Shown one piece after another: positions 28,097 to 37,159 of a stretch of DNA of 64,000 bases. Each line of letters opens with the position of its first letter. The first letter of the stretch is position 1. Below the pieces are notes generated by a model, which saw nothing but the letters and a program-made list of their open reading frames with translations, was not told where the DNA came from and made no database searches. This DNA is from Thermosphaera aggregans (GTDB taxonomy: Archaea > Thermoproteota > Thermoprotei_A > Sulfolobales > Desulfurococcaceae): positions 1,230,582-1,294,581 of the forward strand of contig NZ_CP063144.1 of assembly GCF_014962245.1 (NCBI RefSeq), written 5' to 3'. A program made the position numbers and the translations under genes.

Positions 28097-29035
28097 CTAC
28101 TCCCTCAGCTTAGCCCCTGTAACGTACATGAAGACATCGTCAAGGGTTGGCTCCTTGATCATGATTCTCTTAACGCCGATGTTGCGCTTTCTAAAGTATT
28201 CAAGTATCTCCAGCGACTTCTCCTCCCCCTTGTTCATGTAAATCCTTAAAACATCCCCCCTTACCTCAACCCTGCCGTACACGGATAGCTCCTCCACCAC
28301 AGCCTCAGCTAGTCCATGCTCCTCGACACTGATCTCAAGTATGTCTCCCCCCGGTATGGCATCCTTCAACTCCTCAATGCTTCCAACCTTCCGCAACCTC
28401 CCCCTGTAGATTATTCCAATCCTCTCGCAGACTTTTTCAGCCTCAAACATGTCGTTGGTTGCAACAATCATCGTGGTTCCCTGCTTCCTCATCTTCTTGA
28501 TGATATCCCAGAGAACGTGCTTGGTTATCACGTCAACCTGTGCCGTCGGCTCATCGAGAATCGCTAGCCTCGGCCTCTGGATCAATACTTTCGCGAGCTC
28601 AACCTTCTTCCTTGTCCCGCCGCTTAATTGGTAGAAATACTTGTTCCTGTGCTCCCACAGCCCAAGCTCCTCCATAACCTCTCTAACCACTCTCCTCGCG
28701 TCGCTACTACTGTACCCGGATATTTTCGCATGCCAGGTTAATAGATCCCATGGCTTATCAACCCACATAGCCTTGGGCTCTTGGAAAGCTATCCCTATAA
28801 GCTTCCTCACAACGTAGTCCTCCCTAACCACGCTGTGCCCGTACACCAGGATGTCCCCGCTGGTCGGCTTGTAAACAGTTGCAATAGTTAGCAAGGTGGT
28901 GGTCTTACCGGAGCCGTTGGGCCCCAGCAGCCCAAAGATCTCTCCATCGTAAATATCCATGGTTAAATTATCCACAGCAACTGTTTCCCCAAACCGCTTA
29001 GTGAAACCTTTTATTTCAACAGCGAGATCGGGCAT
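28097..29035 (-). CDS. ABC transporter ATP-binding protein
   Basis: A 312-residue ATPase. Walker A is LLGPNGSGKTTT (about 35-46), the signature is QLSGGTRKKVELAKVL (about 137-152), and Walker B is RLAILDEPTAQVD (about 156-168), followed by the switch MIVATND. A C-terminal extension of about 80 residues follows, as in NatA/CcmA-like exporters. It leads the exporter operon and is divergent from the Mrp operon with a 69-bp gap. Confidence 0.92.
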   Translation of the reverse strand: MPDLAVEIKGFTKRFGETVAVDNLTMDIYDGEIFGLLGPNGSGKTTTLLTIATVYKPTSGDILVYGHSVVREDYVVRKLIGIAFQEPKAMWVDKPWDLLTWHAKISGYSSSDARRVVREVMEELGLWEHRNKYFYQLSGGTRKKVELAKVLIQRPRLAILDEPTAQVDVITKHVLWDIIKKMRKQGTTMIVATNDMFEAEKVCERIGIIYRGRLRKVGSIEELKDAIPGGDILEISVEEHGLAEAVVEELSVYGRVEVRGDVLRIYMNKGEEKSLEILEYFRKRNIGVKRIMIKEPTLDDVFMYVTGAKLRE

Positions 29036-29060
29036 TTCACACGCCAGAGCCAGGATTGAT

Positions 29061-29088
29061 TTATTTACCTGTCGGCTTTTTAAAAATA
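29061..29088. promoter_or_regulatory. Divergent promoters of the ABC and Mrp operons
   Basis: TAAATAA on the minus strand (29067-29061) lies about 28 bp before the ABC ATPase start. TTTAAAAATA on the plus strand (about 29079-29088) lies about 20 bp before the mrpF start. Both genes probably have very short or no leaders. Confidence 0.4.
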
Positions 29089-29104
29089 TACGGTGTTTTA
29101 ATTA

Positions 29105-29380
29105 ATGATTGACCTGACCACGGTACTGCTGGTGAGCGTGCCCCTCTATCTCGGTGCAGTAGTGCTCTACACGGTGAGACTTGTCAAAGGACCCTCCATA
29201 CCGGACATGGTTTTAGCAGTGGACTGCATTGCTTACGACCTAGCCGTGTTCCTACTGGTTATAGCCCTGTACTACCGTACCCCGCTTCTCGTAGCCCCCT
29301 CTATAATGCTCGCTCTATGGGCATACCTGCTCGACGTCTTCATCTCCAAGCATCTAGTCTCTAAAGAGGTGGGTGAGTAG
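29105..29380 (+). CDS. mrpF: Mrp antiporter subunit F
   Basis: A 91-residue, three-helix membrane protein with the MrpF/MbhB signature VRLVKGPSIPDMVLAVDCIAYDL. It is the first gene of a seven-gene Mrp/Mbh-type module that exchanges Na+ for H+ across the membrane. Its stop codon shares a base with the mrpG start. Confidence 0.88.
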   Translation: MIDLTTVLLVSVPLYLGAVVLYTVRLVKGPSIPDMVLAVDCIAYDLAVFLLVIALYYRTPLLVAPSIMLALWAYLLDVFISKHLVSKEVGE

Positions 29381-29736
29381 TGCTCGACCAGGTCTTGTTC
29401 TGGGCTGGATCAATCCTACTGATTGCTGGAGGAGTTTTCGACCTCCTAGCCTCGATAGGGCTTTTAAGATTTCCAAACTTCTACGTAAGGCTCCACGCTG
29501 CAACCATCGGCGCAATATACGGGGCATTCATGCCTCTTATAGGAGTATCCCTGCTCGCCCTCTCAATTCAGGACTTCCCTGCTAAATACATGTTCGCGGG
29601 AGGAGCGTTCGTCACCGGCTTGATAATACTGATAGTGGCACCGATAGGCAGCCACGTACTAGCCTACGCTGCTCACAAGTCTAAAAGCGTTAAATGGGAG
29701 CCTGTCGTAGACCACTTGGAGGAGGATTCTAAATGA
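29380..29736 (+). CDS. mrpG: Mrp antiporter subunit G
   Basis: A 118-residue membrane protein with three helices and the family segments LLIAGGVFDLLASIGLLRFPNFYVRLHAAT and PIGSHVLAYAAHKS. It matches MrpG/MbhC. The GTG start (GTGCTCGAC) overlaps the mrpF stop by one base, and its own stop overlaps the next start by four. Confidence 0.88.
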   Translation: MLDQVLFWAGSILLIAGGVFDLLASIGLLRFPNFYVRLHAATIGAIYGAFMPLIGVSLLALSIQDFPAKYMFAGGAFVTGLIILIVAPIGSHVLAYAAHKSKSVKWEPVVDHLEEDSK

Positions 29737-29999
29737 TCACTCTCATACACCTCCTGCTGTCTTTTGCAAGCCTTCTTGCTATAGTCTTCGTATACCTTGC
29801 TATAACTGAGAAAGACTTGATCAAGGCAATAGTTTTCTCGGCGGGGCAAAGCATATCCTACACCATAATACTCCAGCTGTTCGCAGCCCCCGACGTGCTG
29901 TTAGCGTACATTGCGGTATCCGTGGGTATTTACTCAGCCCTCCTCGTGTACGTTGTAAGCAAGACCGAGAGGTTTGACGGGGGTGGGGGAAGTGAGTAA
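29733..29999 (+). CDS. MrpA C-terminal/MbhD-like subunit (DUF4040)
   Basis: An 88-residue, three-helix protein. The segment KDLIKAIVFSAGQSISYTIILQLFAAPDVLLAY matches the DUF4040/MbhD family, which in bacteria is the C-terminal part of MrpA. Here it stands as a separate gene and no large MrpA N-terminal part exists in the operon. Overlaps both neighbours. Confidence 0.8.
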   Translation: MITLIHLLLSFASLLAIVFVYLAITEKDLIKAIVFSAGQSISYTIILQLFAAPDVLLAYIAVSVGIYSALLVYVVSKTERFDGGGGSE

Positions 30000-30753
30000 G
30001 AGGTTTGCAGTTCTCGTTATAATCCTAGCGTTAACAGTTGCGTCCGCCCTAGTATTATCCTACACGGAGTTTGCAAAGCCGGCGAAAGAGTTGAAGCCTA
30101 TTGGATTATTCTATATTGAGAACTCCTACTTCGGAAACCTCACGGCTAAAAGCCCTGAAGCAGTCACAGCAATAGTGTGGGATTACAGAGGCCTTGACAC
30201 CATCTACGAGTCCGCGGTATTCTTCCTAGCAATAGTGGGCGGTTTATCGATTTTCAGGCTCGAGTCACCTCAGCCGGCCGGGAAGGAGGCAAAGGGTTTA
30301 ACAAGGATTTCTAGAACCGGGACTAAAATAATCGCTCTTTTAATAATCAGCGTGTCAGCCTCGATCGCTCTCCACGGGCACCTAACCCCGGGCGGAGGCT
30401 TCCAGGGCGGCTCCACACTAGCTGTGGCACCATTACTGTTAATCCCGGTCTTCTCCGTAACGAGGCTCGTTTCCGCCGGGATCACGTCGAAAAGACTTGT
30501 ATTCGCTAGAAGCGCTGCCATGACGTGTATAGGGTTGACAGCACTCCTCCCAGTCCTGAAAGGGCTGGAGCTCGCGTCAAACCTCTCCTTCTACCCTGCT
30601 GAAATAGGGGGCGAATTGATAAGCGGTAGCTTATTCTTCTACAACATTTTCGAATATCTGGCGGTAGGATCAGGCTTCACAGCAGTCTTCCTCTACCTAT
30701 CTACGTTCGAGGAAACCTATAGGAGGGAGATTGAGAAGGAGGTGGGAGTATGA
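29992..30753 (+). CDS. mrpB: Fused MbhE-like and MrpB/MbhF subunit
   Basis: A membrane protein of about 253 residues. The first part (to about 95) has DYRGLDTIYESAVFFLAIVGG, the MbhE/MrpA-tail wording. The second part (about 105-250) has SASIALHGHLTPGGGFQGGS, the MrpB/MbhF signature. In Pyrococcus Mbh these are two proteins, so this is a fusion by comparison. ATG 29974 is in frame, but GTG 29992, which overlaps the previous stop and follows GGGGTGGGGG, is the likely start. Confidence 0.82.
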   Translation: MSKRFAVLVIILALTVASALVLSYTEFAKPAKELKPIGLFYIENSYFGNLTAKSPEAVTAIVWDYRGLDTIYESAVFFLAIVGGLSIFRLESPQPAGKEAKGLTRISRTGTKIIALLIISVSASIALHGHLTPGGGFQGGSTLAVAPLLLIPVFSVTRLVSAGITSKRLVFARSAAMTCIGLTALLPVLKGLELASNLSFYPAEIGGELISGSLFFYNIFEYLAVGSGFTAVFLYLSTFEETYRREIEKEVGV

Positions 30754-31154
30754 GCGAGGATATTTTCACATGGTCCCTGTTACTAATAATGCTCTTCACC
30801 AACACGTTGCTCTCGATCTACGGTATTGTCTACAGGAGGAGTTTGACGAAGAAGCTGATCGCCCTAACCATTCTCAGCGACACCGCGAACCTTGTATTCA
30901 TCCTTATAGGGTTCAGATTCATCCAGCCCGCTGTGCCGCCGGTTCTCACAGAGCTCAGCCTTGAAAACCTTGAGTATCTGAAACAGCACGCAGTGGATCC
31001 TCTTCCACAGGCGTTAGTACTGACCGGCATAGTGATCAGCATGGCTGTTAACGCTTTGATCGCGTTCGGAATAATCCAAGCATACAGGATCACGGGCTCA
31101 ACCGACGCTAAACTAGTGGTGAAGTACTTCAGCGAGGGGGTGAAAGGAGAGTGA
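30750..31154 (+). CDS. mrpC: Mrp antiporter subunit C (NuoK-like)
   Basis: A 134-residue, three-helix protein of the MrpC/MbhG/NuoK family. It has TLLSIYGIVYRRSLTKKLIALTILSDTANLVFILIG in the first two helices and DPLPQALVLTGIVISMAVNALIAFGI, the family signature, in the third. It overlaps its neighbours by four bases at each end. Confidence 0.88.
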   Translation: MSEDIFTWSLLLIMLFTNTLLSIYGIVYRRSLTKKLIALTILSDTANLVFILIGFRFIQPAVPPVLTELSLENLEYLKQHAVDPLPQALVLTGIVISMAVNALIAFGIIQAYRITGSTDAKLVVKYFSEGVKGE

Positions 31155-31636
31155 TCAAGTACCTAGCCACCGGGCTAGTCGCCTTCCTCATCTACATAAT
31201 CTTCTCCGGAAACATCACTCCGTATGACTTGGCAACAGGGGTTATTGTCTCAGCAATATGCAGCCTACTTCTTACACCGTACATCGTGAGGAATGAGTCT
31301 AAGCTTAAGCAACCGGCGCGTCTAGCCCACCTAGCTTACTACTTCCTCAAATACATCACCATCATAGAGTTTAAGGCACACATGGATGTGGTTAAGAGGA
31401 TTTTCACAATGGATTTGAAACCAGGTATTGTTAGAATCCCGTTGAAGTGTAAGGGAGACATGGCCAGGCTCCTGGTAGCATCCTCGATAACTAATACTCC
31501 TGGAACAGTCGTGGTGGACGAGTCTGACGACTACTTCTACGTCAACTGGATATACGTATTCTCGGTCTCACCAGAGGAGGCGAGGAAGAGTGTTAGCGAG
31601 GAGTTTGAAAAATATGCGACGAAAATCTTCGAGTAG
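31151..31636 (+). CDS. mrpE: Mrp antiporter subunit E
   Basis: A 161-residue protein with N-terminal membrane helices and a soluble C-terminus containing LKCKGDMARLLVASSITNTPGTVVVDE, the MrpE/MbhA hallmark. Between mrpC and mrpD it takes an unusual place; in bacterial Mrp operons it follows D, and in Pyrococcus Mbh it comes first. The start is GTG 31151 (GTGA overlap). Confidence 0.85.
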   Translation: MIKYLATGLVAFLIYIIFSGNITPYDLATGVIVSAICSLLLTPYIVRNESKLKQPARLAHLAYYFLKYITIIEFKAHMDVVKRIFTMDLKPGIVRIPLKCKGDMARLLVASSITNTPGTVVVDESDDYFYVNWIYVFSVSPEEARKSVSEEFEKYATKIFE

Positions 31637-31645
31637 GTGGTGGTA

Positions 31646-33205
31646 ATGGAGCTGGATATCTTACTCACCGGTTTAACACCGTTCATCCCGGTTTTCGGAG
31701 CTTTCACAACCCCGTTGATATCATCAGTATTTAAGAAGCGAACAGCCTCACTCTATTATGGCTTCTTAATAAGCGGGTTAACCCTTCTAGCAACCCTTAG
31801 GCTCCTGGCGCAATCGTCCACCTATGATGTGCCGCTAGTGTTCAAGGCTGGTGGCTGGCCTCCGCCTGTAGGCATAATTTACATTCTAGACAGGGTTAAC
31901 GCTATCTTATCCTTCACCACAGCATTGGTGTTAACGCTGATTTTCGCATACAGCTTGGAGTATATTCGGGATGAGGGAGCAGTATGGTACAGCATCCTGC
32001 TCCTCGGTGCTGAGGCTGGAATACTTGGGATCATCCTAACCGCGGACTTCTTCAACCTGTTCGTAATGCTCGAAGTAGCCAGCGTCTCATCATACTCACT
32101 TGTAATGTACTACAGGAGTAGGGCTTACGCCATTATATCGGGGCTGAAATACGCTTTCGTAGGCGCCATGGGCACCACCCTCTACTTCGTTGGCTGCGCA
32201 CTCCTCTACAACGCCTACGGTACTTTAAACATTATCGACCTATCCCTGAAAATCCGGGGTCAATACGTTAGTTTAACAGGGCCTCCCATTGAAACATACC
32301 TGCTTTCGCTGGGAATAGGGCTCGTCCTCATGAGCTGGGCTTTCACAATAAAAAGCGGCGTCTTCCCCAACCACTTCTGGCTACCGGACGCGCACCCCGC
32401 AGCGCCCACTCCCATATCAGCTTTGCTGAGCGGTCTCGTGGTGAATATTGGAGGAGTATCTCTCTACAAGTTCATGTTCATAGCCCTGGGAGGCAGTATC
32501 TCGCCTGAAACCCAGGCTTTGAAGAGTGCTGTATCGGCAATACTAATGTTCACTGGGACATGCTCCGCTATCGTAGGAGCTCTCCTTATGAATATTCAGA
32601 AGGATTTGAAACGGCTGATAGCGTACTCAACCGTGATGAACACGGGATTCCTCTTTATGGCTGTTTCAACCGGGACACCTCTAGGTCTCTCCGCGTTCAT
32701 CTACCACACCATAATACATTCGATTGCTAAATCCAACCTATTCCTCTCAGCAGGCATCTTCATCAAGGCTACAAGGTCGAGAAGCCTTGAAGACATTAGC
32801 GGACTAGGGTTTAAGCACCCTGTTGCGTCAATAGCGTTCGCAACATCTGTTCTAACCCTGGCTGGGATACCGCCCCTGCCAGGTTTCCTGAGCAAGATGC
32901 TTCTGTACGAGGCCTTGTTCGAATACAACATTGTTACAGCAGTTGTCATGATTCTTGCCAGCACGATCGGCTTAATCTCCTACATGAAAATATTCTACAT
33001 GTTATTCTTTGGAACGCAGGGCAGGGAGGTGGAGAAAGTCTCCGCGAAAATGATGAACGCTGTCCTGCTAGCCCTCAGCGTTGTATTGATCAGCTTCACC
33101 CTTCTCCTGGTAGCGTACCCAGGATTCTACGATGCAGTAATCACTGTCACCGTTAAGCAGATAGGAGAGATTGAAACATACCTTGAGAGCATCTCGCTTA
33201 TATAG
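31646..33205 (+). CDS. mrpD: Mrp antiporter subunit D (NuoL/M/N-like ion-pumping subunit)
   Basis: A protein of about 519 residues with some 14 membrane helices, of the MrpD/MbhH/NuoN family. The helix with FVMLEVASVSSYSLVMYY holds the conserved glutamate, and GLKYAFVGAMGTTL holds the conserved lysine. KSGVFPNHFWLPDAHPAAPTPISALLSG is the broken-helix signature. These residues form the ion path. ATG 31646 lies after GGTGGT; GTG 31637 is in frame. It ends the operon, overlapping the convergent ribK by eight bases. No hydrogenase or oxidoreductase gene follows. Confidence 0.92.
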   Translation: MELDILLTGLTPFIPVFGAFTTPLISSVFKKRTASLYYGFLISGLTLLATLRLLAQSSTYDVPLVFKAGGWPPPVGIIYILDRVNAILSFTTALVLTLIFAYSLEYIRDEGAVWYSILLLGAEAGILGIILTADFFNLFVMLEVASVSSYSLVMYYRSRAYAIISGLKYAFVGAMGTTLYFVGCALLYNAYGTLNIIDLSLKIRGQYVSLTGPPIETYLLSLGIGLVLMSWAFTIKSGVFPNHFWLPDAHPAAPTPISALLSGLVVNIGGVSLYKFMFIALGGSISPETQALKSAVSAILMFTGTCSAIVGALLMNIQKDLKRLIAYSTVMNTGFLFMAVSTGTPLGLSAFIYHTIIHSIAKSNLFLSAGIFIKATRSRSLEDISGLGFKHPVASIAFATSVLTLAGIPPLPGFLSKMLLYEALFEYNIVTAVVMILASTIGLISYMKIFYMLFFGTQGREVEKVSAKMMNAVLLALSVVLISFTLLLVAYPGFYDAVITVTVKQIGEIETYLESISLI

Positions 33206-33629
33206 CTTGATCTTCTCCGCAGAAGATTGTTACCTCTACAATATCCCCGTTTTTCAAACCCAAAACCTTCCTAAGATTGAAGGGGGAAATAGCCTCGATA
33301 ACCCTTGAGGAGTGCTTAGTCATTAATGGCTTAATAACGAAAACCTTTTCACTATTCAAGCATGCCGGGTAGGCAATAACCGGGCCATACCCTGGAGAGG
33401 GTGGCTTAACCTCTACTCCCCTGCATTCATGGAGGGCTGGGTCACCGTTTAAGACTTCGATATTAAGGGTGCCGGGGAATGGTTTAAACCCGAGCGTTTT
33501 CTCAAACTCTTCAACATATTTTTCAACGTAAAAGCCTCCCTCGCCGAGTCCTTGCACAACCCTGCCCTCAATTCTCAAAACCCTCGTACCAGGGTGAGAC
33601 GTATACTTGTGATCAGGGGAACACTCCAT
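33198..33629 (-). CDS. ribK: CTP-dependent riboflavin kinase
   Basis: A 143-residue DUF120-family enzyme, which makes FMN from riboflavin with CTP in archaea. It contains IEGRVVQGLGEGGFYVEKY near 19-37, PFPGTLNIEV near 54-63 and the C-terminal LRKVLGLKNGDIVEVTIF. The DNA-binding N-terminal domain found in some euryarchaeal RibK proteins is absent. It lies 53 bp after AOR 3 on the same strand, perhaps in one transcript. Confidence 0.88.
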   Translation of the reverse strand: MECSPDHKYTSHPGTRVLRIEGRVVQGLGEGGFYVEKYVEEFEKTLGFKPFPGTLNIEVLNGDPALHECRGVEVKPPSPGYGPVIAYPACLNSEKVFVIKPLMTKHSSRVIEAISPFNLRKVLGLKNGDIVEVTIFCGEDQAI

Positions 33630-33682
33630 TAGATTTCCTCCACGCCTACAAGAAACGTTATGAGGTATTAGGTTGTAAAAAA

Positions 33683-35509
33683 CTACTTCAACTCTACAAA
33701 GTTCTCTAACACGGGTATGGTGAAGGAGAGGTTGAGCCTTTCCAGGGTTGATTTAAGTGGGACACCGTTTTCATCCCAACCTCTTAGCTTGTAGTACTGG
33801 CTGAGCATCTCGTCGTATTTAACAGGGTCGAGCTTCGCGCCTGCGAATGGTCCCTTGGTTAAGGGGTGTTTAAACCATCTAGCAGGGGGATAATCCATTG
33901 TTCTATCCCAGCCTGAGTGCTCCCTTATCCAGAAAGCCCTGATCAAGGAGTATATTCTCTGCGCTACTACATGTATGTCGTCGAAAGACCATGAGACCCC
34001 TGTCACAGCGGTGAGGAGTTTCGGATAGTAATCCAGGTTTAATCCAACCTCAACCCACGGTAGCCTGCACGTTGTCAGGCTCTCAAACATCCCGCCCCTG
34101 ATGTTTTGAAGGAACACCAGCCTCTCCACTTTCTCACTCGAGTAGGAGAACCTATCAGTCTTTACCTCGTAGCTTATAATCCATGCATCCTTGTGGTGTG
34201 CTCCAATGGATGAGGTTCCGTAAGCGAGCGCCATGCCTGGGGCTGTGTGACAGTTGTAAGCCGATATCTCGAGTCCCTTAACATGCATTGCGAACTCTGC
34301 TGCCTCCTTACCTAGTCCACGAGACATCCTCATTACTCCTTCAGCAAGGAATGCGCCGAGACCCTTCCTGTAAGAGGTATCAACGACCAGCTCTCTCACA
34401 GCCCTGTAATCCCCCCATTCAATCCTCTCCCGGAGCAAGCCTTTCTCACTTGCCTCCATTGCAAACCCTATGCTGCTCCCAAGGGTTATCGTATCCACAC
34501 CCATCATGTCTGCTAACTTGTTGATCTCGGCAACCTTCTTTAGATCAGGAAGGAGGATGTTGCTTCCAAGCATTGCAACATTCTCGTAGTCAAGCTCGCT
34601 CTTCTCGCCGATCTCGTCGTTTACAACATTGCCGCACTGCATGTTGCAGTAGGGGCATCCTTTCCTGTCAACCTTAAGCTTCTCCATTAAGTCGCCGCTT
34701 ATTGTTTCATAAAGCTCCCACACCCCCTCCCTGAAGTTCATTGTGGGTAGTACACTGTTCTGGTTGCTCCAAACTATTGTTGACATCGTGCCCTGCCTAA
34801 TCCAGAAATCATAGTTGTCGCTCTGGGTAATGCTCTTGTATGCTTCCTCGCTAAGCTTCCTAAGCTCTTCAGGGTTTGCTACAGGAGGCTCCATGGTTCC
34901 CTTGATCACTAACGCCTTCAACTTCTTGCTCCCCATCACAGCGCCCACTCCAGGCCTTCCGCCGCTCCTTCCTTTCTGCGATACAATGGTGGCATACCTA
35001 ACCAGGTTCTCGCCGGCCGGGCCTATTAAAAGGGTGCCCACGTTTCTGCCGTGTTTTTTCACAATAGCATCTTCGGCTTCAAAAGTATCCTTACCCCACA
35101 AGTCTTCAGCTGGAAGAATCTCAACCTTATTGTTTTCAACATAAATGTACACCGGGTTTTTAGAAGCCCCTGTAACCACTACGGCGTCGTACCCGCTTCT
35201 TTTCAAATGATAGGAAGCCATGCTGCCAAGGTTGCCATCTCCATACCCGTTTGTTAACGGGCTTTTACACGCTACCTGTATTTTACCGCTACTTGGTAGC
35301 GGGAGTCCCGACAAGGGCCCGTTAGCGAAGACTAAAGCGTTATACGGGGATAAGGGATCCGCTCCCTGCGGCACTAAATCCCATAGAAGCCTGGCCGCAA
35401 GCCCCCTGCCGCCAATATACTCCATGTACAGCTTCGCGTCAAGGTTAACCTCCCTTACCTTCTTAGAAGTTAAATCAACGTGAAGGATCTTACCCCACCA
35501 GCCCTTCAT
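33683..35509 (-). CDS. aor: Aldehyde:ferredoxin oxidoreductase family protein (AOR 3)
   Basis: A tungstopterin oxidoreductase of about 608 residues. The pterin motif is GGRPGVGAVMGSKKLKAL (about 185-202). The [4Fe-4S] ligands are C287, C290, C294 (GCPYCNMQC), with a likely fourth in TTCRLPW. The segment SAYNCHTAPGMALAYGTSSIGAHH replaces the DPRG wording of AOR 1. No moaD-like gene accompanies it. The start is ATG 35509 (GTG 35515 is in frame), preceded by AGAGGTG. A TATA-like CAAATATTATTTATCC lies in the 62-bp gap to the upstream DUF2139 gene, so it has its own promoter. Confidence 0.92.
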   Translation of the reverse strand: MKGWWGKILHVDLTSKKVREVNLDAKLYMEYIGGRGLAARLLWDLVPQGADPLSPYNALVFANGPLSGLPLPSSGKIQVACKSPLTNGYGDGNLGSMASYHLKRSGYDAVVVTGASKNPVYIYVENNKVEILPAEDLWGKDTFEAEDAIVKKHGRNVGTLLIGPAGENLVRYATIVSQKGRSGGRPGVGAVMGSKKLKALVIKGTMEPPVANPEELRKLSEEAYKSITQSDNYDFWIRQGTMSTIVWSNQNSVLPTMNFREGVWELYETISGDLMEKLKVDRKGCPYCNMQCGNVVNDEIGEKSELDYENVAMLGSNILLPDLKKVAEINKLADMMGVDTITLGSSIGFAMEASEKGLLRERIEWGDYRAVRELVVDTSYRKGLGAFLAEGVMRMSRGLGKEAAEFAMHVKGLEISAYNCHTAPGMALAYGTSSIGAHHKDAWIISYEVKTDRFSYSSEKVERLVFLQNIRGGMFESLTTCRLPWVEVGLNLDYYPKLLTAVTGVSWSFDDIHVVAQRIYSLIRAFWIREHSGWDRTMDYPPARWFKHPLTKGPFAGAKLDPVKYDEMLSQYYKLRGWDENGVPLKSTLERLNLSFTIPVLENFVELK

Positions 35510-35577
35510 ACCCACACCTCTTTAATAATACACTTGGCAAGGATAAATAATATTTGGTTGAGTATAGGAGATCAGTA

Positions 35578-37044
35578 CTACTCCAGGCTGATATAAATCA
35601 ATGCTTTCTCATCAGGGCTCTCCAGCCTGAATGAGACTATATTAGAGTGGTTCGACAAGTCGACCCTGTTCCAGCCTTCCTTCAACACTACCCTGTCCTC
35701 CTCAATCCTCACCGGAGGGAGACCTATATCGTATTCTACTATTCTCAAAGCGTTTGGCTTAGAAGACAGTATTCGCAAAGCCTTAACCTTATACCCGGTT
35801 AACGGGATGCCTCCGAAGGGGTGATCGAGCACGGTGCTACCTAGTACCCTGAAAACCGCCGGCGGGGATGGTGCGTTAATCAAGGCGTCTTCTCTCCACT
35901 CAATAATCTCCCTCCACCCGTTTTCAAGCGGGGTCGCATCTCGGCCCCCTAGGTTAGGAGTGTTGCTCACCCCTATCAAGACCGACTCCCCTTTCTTAGC
36001 CATGCTGGTAACCCTTGCGCCAAGGGTTGCCACAATCCTTGCAACAGGAGGGGTTATGTAGACCAGGGTTGTAGGTCCCACTATCGAGTTGAAAAGCCTC
36101 GCCCTAGCCCTGCCCTCTGGAGCAACATGAATGTATCCATGGCTGTAAGAGTTGAAAACAGCCAGGATCCCTCCTCCCAGAGGGAGCGCGTTGCTCCTGT
36201 GAGGAGCATAAGGCGTGCCAGGGAAGTCGAACATTCTAATGAAGACTAATTCCTCAACCTCCGGCTCCACGGGATTACCCACGAGCAAGCCGCCCCTGAA
36301 GAAATGCCAGTACCTTGCGTAACCTGTTACCGCGTACCCGCTACCCCTCCTCTCAACGGCACACCCGTCAACGCTTATTCTAGACCAGTCTTCGATGAAA
36401 TTCTTCACCAGCTTTCTCTCGACAAGGTCGTAGCATTGAACACCGTCAACGCCTCTCTTCCAATCAGGCTGAAGGTCGAAGCACGCGTACTCCTGGTAGA
36501 GGGCTCCTTTCAACGCTGGCACGTTGCTCACCTCCTCTGCCCTCCCCGTATTCCTGTCAACCCTGTAAACGCCGAGGTTTCTCATCCCATCAGCCCTGGC
36601 TATGAGAAGCGAGTCGGATAAGGGGTCGTAAACTATTTGCGAAACCTCGCCAGCCCACTCGTACTCGTGGTGAACACTATCGCTCCATACAAGCCTAACT
36701 CTTCGCTCAGCGACATCGTATTCATGGATGTGAGAGTACTTGTTCCTGAAATCTATTTCACCTCCACCGTTAACCCGGCCCTTGTAAACAGCTGGCTTGT
36801 GAACCCATCCGCCGAAATATATCTTATCGTCAACATAGTCGACAGCGTTGTAAGTATCACCGCCTGAGGCTGGCCCACTGCCCAGTAGTTCAAACCGGTA
36901 AACAGTCTCCGAGTCTTCGTGGTGGAAGTGGGCCTCTCCCTCCATTGCCAGTGTGTAGTATACGACTCCCTTGTAATATGTTAACCCGAATACTCCCCCA
37001 CTCCCCCATTCCGGCCCATACACGGGTTTGAACAAGTGTTTCAC
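35578..37044 (-). CDS. DUF2139 family protein, probable beta-propeller
   Basis: A 488-residue soluble protein of a crenarchaeal family of unknown function (DUF2139, assigned from memory). It shows repeated strand-turn units such as GVVYYTLAMEGEAHFHH, KIYFGGWVHKPAVYKG, HEYDVAERRVRLVW and SQIVYDPLSDSLLIARAD, about 40-50 residues apart, as in six- or seven-bladed propellers. The conserved His/Glu-rich patches (HFHHED near 40, HHEYEW near 124) could bind metal. There is no signal peptide. The start is GTG 37044. It precedes AOR 3 on the same strand and is divergent from the amidohydrolase-like gene. Confidence 0.6.
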   Translation of the reverse strand: MKHLFKPVYGPEWGSGGVFGLTYYKGVVYYTLAMEGEAHFHHEDSETVYRFELLGSGPASGGDTYNAVDYVDDKIYFGGWVHKPAVYKGRVNGGGEIDFRNKYSHIHEYDVAERRVRLVWSDSVHHEYEWAGEVSQIVYDPLSDSLLIARADGMRNLGVYRVDRNTGRAEEVSNVPALKGALYQEYACFDLQPDWKRGVDGVQCYDLVERKLVKNFIEDWSRISVDGCAVERRGSGYAVTGYARYWHFFRGGLLVGNPVEPEVEELVFIRMFDFPGTPYAPHRSNALPLGGGILAVFNSYSHGYIHVAPEGRARARLFNSIVGPTTLVYITPPVARIVATLGARVTSMAKKGESVLIGVSNTPNLGGRDATPLENGWREIIEWREDALINAPSPPAVFRVLGSTVLDHPFGGIPLTGYKVKALRILSSKPNALRIVEYDIGLPPVRIEEDRVVLKEGWNRVDLSNHSNIVSFRLESPDEKALIYISLE

Positions 37045-37159
37045 ACAGACCCCCGGGTTATTATGAAGAGAGCGGTGGCTTATTTACTGTACCCCATTCC
37101 TTTCCAGGCTCAGCAGGAACCATTATATTAGTGTTCAAGACTATTCTCAAACGGGGAGA

